Part shown: in pieces, positions 22,018 to 26,792 of the stretch
Position numbering within the stretch: the stretch's first letter is position 1
Layout of the letters: every line of letters begins with the position of its first letter
DNA from: Bacteriovoracaceae bacterium
GTDB lineage: Bacteria; Bdellovibrionota; Bacteriovoracia; Bacteriovoracales; Bacteriovoracaceae
Length of the DNA: 26,792 bases
Direction of reading: 5' to 3'
Assembly: GCA_018060635.1 (NCBI GenBank)
Contig: JAGOVR010000007.1
Span: 1-26,792 of the forward strand
Program-made: the position numbers and the translations under genes
Notes under the pieces: model-generated
Databases searched by the model: none
What the model saw: the letters and a program-made list of their open reading frames with translations, nothing else
Told to the model about the DNA's origin: nothing

Positions 22018-23754
22018 CTATGGAATATTAAAATTTTTCAAAGCTTGTAAGATGGGTTGTTGCAAATTTTTATTTTCTTGCGCCCGCTTTTGCAGAGACT
22101 TTTTTATATTTTCTACCCATAAAAAAGAGGTTGGTAATTTTGAAGATAATTCTAGAATCTCTAAAGAAAGGAGCCAGTCCTGTGAATATTCTTTTTGTAA
22201 TATCTGAGAGATCTCTTCTAATCTTTGAGCTGAGAGGACTTGCTTTTTTTCTCTCATCCTACGCACCTCTGCATACAAAATTTCTAATTTCTTATCTTCT
22301 GAATTCAAGACTTTCATCTGAACACGAGAGACAATAAAATCTTTGATATCACCGTAAGCATCACGATCAGCCGCTCCTCCAAAAACAGAAGGAATAGAGG
22401 ATCCCACGGCCATATCATAAAGGCCCCATGCAGGTTCAAAAAGAACTTTCTCTCCTAATAAAACTTTACAATCTTTAAAGGTTACAAGAATATTTTTTTC
22501 TTCCATCCTGACAATATCTAAAAGAACTCCCTGTACTTTCACTCCGCTAGCAAACTCTAGAGAAATATTTTCTCCTTTTATCCATCCTTCTCTTTCTAGT
22601 TTTTCTATCGACCAAGAACTTAAACAATCTCGTGTATTTTTAAGAAGTCCAACGGGACACCCAAACCCTTGAGGATGATTTGATTTTCCTTGGCCTGCCA
22701 ATTCTTGAGAAGCGTACGAGAGCTGACACGCAGATGTAAAATTTAAATAAATAGCTTCCTTCTCTTGAACCTCTATATGATTTAAGATACCTGAAATCTG
22801 AATACCTGAATTAAGCTCTACAGTGCTGACTGTTCCTGCTTGTTTAATTTTTTCTAGACTTAAAAGTCCCCCTCTTTGATAGCACATAGTTTGGGAAAAC
22901 TTCTTAAGCTCAGACCTTAATGTAGCAAAATCAGGAGTTACAAAAAGTTGTGGTTGTTGTTCAGTAATATCATAAGAGAAATTCAGACAATCCAGACTAA
23001 AAGGAATTTTTTTTGTGCGAGAATTCTGCTCCAAACAAGCATAGCTTTCACCAATAGAAGAAAGCAGACCCGCACCGTAGATAAGAGGTTGCTCTGGTGA
23101 ACCAATCAAACCATATTCTGATGTCCACCATGCCATGCGAGTAAGAAGAGCGGCTTCCGAATGATAAGTCATTTTTTCTACAGCTTGTTCTAATCTTAAT
23201 TCACAATCTTCAATTATTTTTGCCTCTATCCCTGCTTGCTCTTTTAAATCTGAAAGTTCTCTAATCACTTCATATAACTCAACATCTTCTTGAGAAATAA
23301 CAGCCTTGGCCGCCATTTCCGCATAATCCTCTAAGTAATCACGAAATTCTTTTACCACAAGTAGAGGTGCGTGCCCTGCCGCTTCATGCACGATATCTGG
23401 GGCAGGAGTATAGGTCAGATGCTCGATGGTTCTAATATCAGCGGCAATAGGAAGAATGTGTAGTGATTGTAATTCCATAAAAGCAGTTGGAGGAATAAAC
23501 CCACTAATAGGAATGGCCCGCCATCCAAACTTTTGTAATTTTTTATCAATATTTTCAATGCGTGGAATTTCTTCAATACTAATCCCCGTTTCTTCTAATC
23601 CTAAAAGATAATCAGGGTGAGCATGATGACGCAAATAACTTTTAAGTTGACGCATAATAAAACGCCAAACAGCTTGATCAATAGCGGTGTAACGAGCGTA
23701 GTTATGATCTACAATATATTTCTGTAAGTGTTTGGGAATAACTGGCAAATTCAT
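22018..23754 (-). CDS. Aromatic amino acid hydroxylase, long form
   Basis: This 578-aa protein is related to phenylalanine 4-hydroxylase, the pterin- and iron-dependent monooxygenase. Iron ligands: H-E-A-A-G-H gives His123 and His128, and Y-G-A-G-L-L-S-S-I-G-E gives Glu236; the human counterparts are H285, H290 and E330. Between His128 and Glu236 there are 108 residues instead of about 40, so a helical charged insertion of nearly 70 residues is present. Residues about 305-580 are an extension absent from classical bacterial PhhA (about 260-300 aa). It contains two similar beta-rich modules (about 310-345 and 395-433), then a coiled-coil-like tail. Long forms of about 580 aa are known in several phyla. 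No pterin dehydratase gene is nearby. Substrate (Phe, Tyr or Trp) is undetermined. Confidence 0.85.
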   Translation of the reverse strand: MNLPVIPKHLQKYIVDHNYARYTAIDQAVWRFIMRQLKSYLRHHAHPDYLLGLEETGISIEEIPRIENIDKKLQKFGWRAIPISGFIPPTAFMELQSLHILPIAADIRTIEHLTYTPAPDIVHEAAGHAPLLVVKEFRDYLEDYAEMAAKAVISQEDVELYEVIRELSDLKEQAGIEAKIIEDCELRLEQAVEKMTYHSEAALLTRMAWWTSEYGLIGSPEQPLIYGAGLLSSIGESYACLEQNSRTKKIPFSLDCLNFSYDITEQQPQLFVTPDFATLRSELKKFSQTMCYQRGGLLSLEKIKQAGTVSTVELNSGIQISGILNHIEVQEKEAIYLNFTSACQLSYASQELAGQGKSNHPQGFGCPVGLLKNTRDCLSSWSIEKLEREGWIKGENISLEFASGVKVQGVLLDIVRMEEKNILVTFKDCKVLLGEKVLFEPAWGLYDMAVGSSIPSVFGGAADRDAYGDIKDFIVSRVQMKVLNSEDKKLEILYAEVRRMREKKQVLSAQRLEEISQILQKEYSQDWLLSLEILELSSKLPTSFLWVENIKKSLQKRAQENKNLQQPILQALKNFNIP

Positions 23755-23830
23755 AAACTCTATTCATACCTAATTAAAAGTTAAAACTCTAGTTTTAAAA
23801 AATATTCCTATAAAAATAAGTCCCTTTGCA

Positions 23831-23860
23831 TTGACCATAGACAAGGTGGTAAGGTTAAAT
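23831..23860 (+). promoter_or_regulatory. Possible promoter of the YqaA-like gene
   Basis: TTGACC (23831-23836) and TTAAAT (23855-23860) with an 18-bp spacer, 43 bp before the GTG start. The -35 is good and the -10 is weak. Confidence 0.35.
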
Positions 23861-23902
23861 AGGTTATTCATCTTATTATTTATCTTGTAGCAAAGAGATC
23901 TT

Positions 23903-24481
23903 GTGAAAAGAATTCAGCGTTTAACAGAAAAAACTAGATCCTATATTCAAAGACCTTGGTATCCCATTCTTATGGGTTTCTTAGCCGCTATTGATCATTT
24001 TGTCATTGTGATTCCTACCGATGGGCTCATTGTAACTTCTGCCATGGTCGATCACAAAAGATGGTGGAAATTTTCTCTGGCCATCACCATCGGCTCAACA
24101 CTTGGGGCTTTAGTTTTAGCTTATTTTTTTAACGTCTACGGTTCTCATTTTTTAGAAATGATCGTCCCTGGTATTTATCAAACAAAAACATGGATGATGA
24201 CCGATGGCTGGATGGATCGCTATGGTATTTGGGCCATCTTTTTTGTAGCGGCTCTTCCTATCTTTCAACATCCTGCTATTATTTTAGGTGCTTTAGCTGG
24301 TATTCCTCTGCAAGAAATGGGATTAGCTATTTTTGCTGGAAGAGCACTCAAATATAGCCTCCTCGGTTGGCTTGCCTCTCATGCCCCTAAAGTTTTAGGA
24401 CGCTTTAAATCTGTACAAAAAGAGGTGGAAGAGGTGCATTGGAAAGGTGTTCACCTCCCCAAGAAAGATTCTAAGTCTTAA
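23903..24481 (+). CDS. YqaA/DedA-like small membrane protein
   Basis: This 192-aa inner-membrane protein has about four hydrophobic segments (near residues 20-50, 60-80, 105-130 and 135-155). The first contains D-H-F-V-I-V-I-P-T-D-G-L, resembling the proline-containing re-entrant region of VTT/DedA-family (SNARE-associated) proteins. The P-I-F-Q-H-P-A-I-I-L-G-A-L-A-G-I-P segment resembles the second such element. DedA relatives act in lipid flipping and envelope homeostasis; this smaller YqaA-like group is uncharacterised. It starts with GTG, with a purine-rich AAAGAGA upstream. It is monocistronic and divergent from the hydroxylase gene. Confidence 0.6.
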   Translation: MKRIQRLTEKTRSYIQRPWYPILMGFLAAIDHFVIVIPTDGLIVTSAMVDHKRWWKFSLAITIGSTLGALVLAYFFNVYGSHFLEMIVPGIYQTKTWMMTDGWMDRYGIWAIFFVAALPIFQHPAIILGALAGIPLQEMGLAIFAGRALKYSLLGWLASHAPKVLGRFKSVQKEVEEVHWKGVHLPKKDSKS

Positions 24482-24608
24482 AACAAAGTATTTTCATAGA
24501 GTTATGCTCCCTAAAAGACTCTTTCTCTAAACAAAACCTTGCCAAAAAAAACTTCTTGTTTTACAAAGGTAAGACTTTTTATCTATTTTTAAGTTAAGGA
24601 AAAACATC

Positions 24609-25283
24609 ATGCAAACTTTAGTGAAAGCTTCTAAGAGAAGTCACAATGAATCGACTATTTACCAAATGAGAACCAAAGGACTTATTCCTGGAGTTCTTTA
24701 CGGAAGTAATGAACCGTCACAAGAAATTCTTTTTAAGACAGCTGATTTTGAAAAAGCTTTGCTTGAAAACAATATGCTCTACCTTCTAAATATTGATGAT
24801 CAAAAAAATCTTTCTATCATCAAAGAAATTCAATCTCATCCTATTACTGGAAAATTTATTCACGTTTCTTTTCAACGTGTTGATAAGAATAAAGAAGTAG
24901 AAGTGGTTGTGACTCTTCATCACAAAGGAAAACATGTCGGTGAGAAAAAAGGAGCTATTATTATTCAGATGGCCCAGAGTATTCACATTAAATGTTTACC
25001 TGATCATATCCCGCACGACATTACTATTGATGTAAGCCACTTGGATGTGAATCAAGATATTAAAGTTAAAGATATTATTTTACCTGCAAATGTTCGCTTG
25101 GGGCATGAAGACGCAGAAAAAGAAGTGATTGTTTGTAAATATCCTCAAGTGCAGAAGGAAGCAACACCAGCTCCAGTGGCCGCGGCGGCGACTGCAACAG
25201 CGGCTCCAGCTGATGCTAAGGGTGCAAAAGTTGAACCGAAGAAAGATGAGAAGAAAGACGACAAAAAAGCTGATAAAAAATAA
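24609..25283 (+). CDS. rplY: Ribosomal protein bL25, CTC/general-stress form
   Basis: This 224-aa protein has the N-terminal bL25 5S-rRNA-binding domain (about residues 1-90), with the expected start and G-x-I-P-G-V-L-Y-G. The TL5/CTC beta domain (about 95-180) carries V-P-V-H-like H-H-K-G-K-H-V-G and P-D-H-I-P-H-D-I-T-I-D-V. A 40-residue tail rich in Ala, Pro and then Lys/Asp is low-complexity and probably unstructured. In the large subunit bL25 binds 5S rRNA. An AAGGA ribosome site precedes the ATG. Unusually, neither prs nor pth is adjacent; tpx converges behind a shared terminator. Confidence 0.93.
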   Translation: MQTLVKASKRSHNESTIYQMRTKGLIPGVLYGSNEPSQEILFKTADFEKALLENNMLYLLNIDDQKNLSIIKEIQSHPITGKFIHVSFQRVDKNKEVEVVVTLHHKGKHVGEKKGAIIIQMAQSIHIKCLPDHIPHDITIDVSHLDVNQDIKVKDIILPANVRLGHEDAEKEVIVCKYPQVQKEATPAPVAAAATATAAPADAKGAKVEPKKDEKKDDKKADKK

Positions 25284-25302
25284 TTATTCTATGATTTTAC
25301 CT

Positions 25303-25336
25303 AAAAAAAAGGAGAGCAATTGCTCTCCTTTTTTTT
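25303..25336. terminator. Bidirectional rho-independent terminator
   Basis: A-run (25303-25310), the palindrome GGAGAGCAATTGCTCTCC (25311-25328) and a T-run (25329-25336). It serves both rplY and the converging tpx gene, whose stop codon is at 25335-25337. Confidence 0.93.
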
Positions 25337-25832
25337 ATCTTAAAACTTTTAAGGCTTGTTCATAATTAGGTTCTTGAGCAATTTCTGGAACTTGCTCAGA
25401 ATAAATCACCATATCATTTTCATCTAAAACTAAAACTGCCCGAGAACAAAGACCTGCTAGAACAGATGTTTCCATTCCAACATTGTAGTCCTTAGCAAAA
25501 GTACTTCTAAAGGTAGAAAGAGTCTCTGCCTGTGCAATACCCTCTGCTCCACAAAATCTTTTTTGCGCAAAAGGAAGATCGGCTGAAATATTAAGCACCA
25601 CTGTGCCTGATAAATTTCCAGCTTCCTTATTAAAATTTCTTACCGAAGTAGCACAAACCGCCGTATCAATGCTGGGAAAAATATTTAAAACTTTTCTTTT
25701 ACCTTGATAGTCTTGCAAACTAACTTGCGATAAATCATTACGAGTCAAAGAAAAAGCGGGAGCTTTGGTTCCAACTTTTGGAAGTTCTCCTAATGTTTTT
25801 ACAGGGTTTCCTTTAAGCGTAATACTGGCCAT
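25335..25832 (-). CDS. tpx: Thiol peroxidase Tpx
   Basis: This 165-aa atypical 2-Cys peroxiredoxin reduces hydroperoxides using thioredoxin. The peroxidatic cysteine is Cys60 in D-T-A-V-C-A-T-S, and the resolving cysteine is Cys94 in R-F-C-G-A-E-G, matching the E. coli Tpx pair (61 and 95). Length is standard. It begins 9 bp after the bioY stop with a GGAGC site, so it is the second gene of a bioY-tpx operon. It ends in the terminator shared with rplY. In E. coli the protein is periplasmic by early reports but acts in the cytoplasm; no signal peptide is seen here. Confidence 0.95.
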   Translation of the reverse strand: MASITLKGNPVKTLGELPKVGTKAPAFSLTRNDLSQVSLQDYQGKRKVLNIFPSIDTAVCATSVRNFNKEAGNLSGTVVLNISADLPFAQKRFCGAEGIAQAETLSTFRSTFAKDYNVGMETSVLAGLCSRAVLVLDENDMVIYSEQVPEIAQEPNYEQALKVLR

Positions 25833-25841
25833 AAATGCTCC

Positions 25842-26402
25842 TTATTTTTGAATAAACTTCCAAGCTACAGGAAGTAAGATAACTGCTAACGTCGTTTTAA
25901 TTATTTCACCTAAAACAAAAGGAAAAAAACCTACTTTAAAGACATTTTCAAATCCCACAAAATGAGAAAGCCAAGTTAGTCCCAAAGTATAAATACAAAT
26001 TTGTCCTATTAAAAAAAGAGGAATCGCTGTTTTAAATTTTTGATCAAAACCTTTCTCACTTAAAAGACCCATAACATAAGCAGAAAGAATAAAACCTAAA
26101 AGATATCCCCCTGTAGGCCCTATTAAATGCACAAAACCTACTGCTCCTCCTGCAAAAAAAGGAAGACCCATAGATCCTTCTAATAAATAAGCTATAACCG
26201 TCAAAGCTCCTCTTTTAGAACCAAAGCTAGCTCCTATTAAAAGAATAGAAAGCGTTTGTCCTGTAAAAGGTACTGGGAAAAAAGGCACTGTTATTTGTGC
26301 TGTTAGGGCAATAAATAAACTTCCAAAAAGAATCATCATGGCATCAACAATGACGGGATGAGCGACACGGCTTCTCAATTGAAGAGCTAAAACATTACTC
26401 AT
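25842..26402 (-). CDS. bioY: Biotin transporter S component BioY
   Basis: This 186-aa membrane protein with about six helices is the substrate-binding (S) subunit of ECF-type biotin transporters. Diagnostic stretches are T-A-Q-I-T-V-P-F-F-P-V-P-F-T-G-Q-T, the G-A-x-x-G-x-(K/R)-x-G block, and G-P-T-G-G-Y-L-L-G-F near the middle. bioM/bioN (ATPase and T component) are not in the window, so it works alone or with shared ECF modules. A strong GGAGG ribosome site precedes the ATG and a probable promoter lies at 26418-26445. It is followed by tpx in the same operon, an association with no obvious functional logic. Confidence 0.93.
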   Translation of the reverse strand: MSNVLALQLRSRVAHPVIVDAMMILFGSLFIALTAQITVPFFPVPFTGQTLSILLIGASFGSKRGALTVIAYLLEGSMGLPFFAGGAVGFVHLIGPTGGYLLGFILSAYVMGLLSEKGFDQKFKTAIPLFLIGQICIYTLGLTWLSHFVGFENVFKVGFFPFVLGEIIKTTLAVILLPVAWKFIQK

Positions 26403-26417
26403 AAATCCTCCTGCTAC

Positions 26418-26445
26418 CTAATAGTAAGATGAGGCAGTCTAACAA
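26418..26445 (-). promoter_or_regulatory. Probable promoter of bioY-tpx
   Basis: On the minus strand TTGTTA (26440-26445) and TATTAG (26418-26423) are separated by 16 bp, just upstream of the bioY ribosome site. No BirA- or BioR-like palindrome was recognised. Confidence 0.5.
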
Positions 26446-26467
26446 AATTTAAGCATTCAAGGAATCC

Positions 26468-26792
26468 CTAAAACGGTAAAAGTTCCTGCGGAGACTCTTT
26501 AAATTGGGCCTTCACTTCTTTTTTATTTAAAAATTCACCCTGCATAACAGGGTTATAAAGTTTAAGAAATTCCTGTGTAAATTGTTGAATAGAAAATTTT
26601 GACTCTACATAATCTCTAATAACTGAAGATTGGAAGGAATAGGGCTTTTCTTTAACTACTTGAAAAAATTCTGCAAAATCTTTGCATAAAAAACCTGCTT
26701 CTGGGGTTATGATTTCTGGCAAACTCCCATAACAGCTCCCTATAACAGGTAGACCTAAGGCCATAGCCTCAATAATCGCTAAACCAAAAGGC
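26468..26792 (-). CDS. GT4-type glycosyltransferase, C-terminal part (5' end outside window)
   Basis: These are the last 107-108 codons of a GT-B fold glycosyltransferase. The window edge reads P-F-G-L-A-I-I-E-A-M-A-L-G-L-P-V-I-G-S, the E-rich nucleotide-sugar binding motif of GT4 enzymes (family: P-x-G-x-x-x-x-E-A-M-A-x-G-x-P-V), then L-P-E-I-I and G-F-L-C. The final 40 residues are helical. GT4 enzymes build lipopolysaccharide, capsule or glycolipids from sugar nucleotides; donor and acceptor are unknown. The reading frame runs off the right edge. Confidence 0.85.
   Translation of the reverse strand, partial: PFGLAIIEAMALGLPVIGSCYGSLPEIITPEAGFLCKDFAEFFQVVKEKPYSFQSSVIRDYVESKFSIQQFTQEFLKLYNPVMQGEFLNKKEVKAQFKESPQELLPF

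Overview
This is a low-GC (estimated by eye at about 35% G+C), gene-dense bacterial chromosome segment. It carries many lipoproteins and exported proteins with few recognisable relatives. The gene content is gdhA, parAB, PrkA, a long aromatic amino acid hydroxylase, CTC-type L25, Tpx, BioY and surface beta-propeller lipoproteins. Together with the AT-rich style this suggests a Gram-negative of the Bdellovibrionota or a neighbouring deltaproteobacterial lineage. That placement is inference from gene content, not a marker-gene result.

Layout. 1-240 is the 3' end of pfkA. 339-1646 is a repeat-rich lipoprotein, closed by a bidirectional terminator. A minus-strand block (1694-6827) follows: an isolated YifB/ComM N-terminal domain, glutamate dehydrogenase, an exported protein, parB, parA and a YetF-type membrane protein. 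Next on the plus strand come a cysteine desulfurase (6927-8066) and a small secreted protein. A translationally coupled minus-strand pair follows: an FGE/SUMF1-like protein and a Cys-rich lipoprotein (8689-10850). prkA and an RluA-type pseudouridine synthase (10923-14219) are tightly coupled and converge on a HAD phosphatase.

The accessory-looking part is 15025-17970. A tRNA-His gene with a good sigma70 promoter is followed by a 177-bp structured repeat that ends in a copy of the tRNA-His 3' end. Then come a HepT-MntA (HEPN/nucleotidyltransferase) toxin-antitoxin pair, an SBBP-type lipoprotein, a remnant of a GNAT acetyltransferase, and a second near-identical repeat that again ends in the tRNA-His 3' end. 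No integrase is present. This is the best candidate for an undescribed arrangement in the window: a toxin family in which a studied member trims tRNA 3' ends, bracketed by duplicated tRNA 3' ends.

The right part (17988-26792) holds a secreted protein, an APC-type transporter, an exported protein, a 578-aa aromatic amino acid hydroxylase with an unusual insertion and a duplicated C-terminal module, a YqaA/DedA-like membrane protein, ribosomal protein L25/CTC, thiol peroxidase, the biotin transporter component BioY, and the 3' end of a GT4-type glycosyltransferase.

Smaller regulatory observations include two genes whose Shine-Dalgarno sequence lies in a hairpin (gdhA, and the exported gene after parB), a palindrome just behind parB that could be a partition site, and a 124-bp imperfect palindrome touching the gdhA stop codon.
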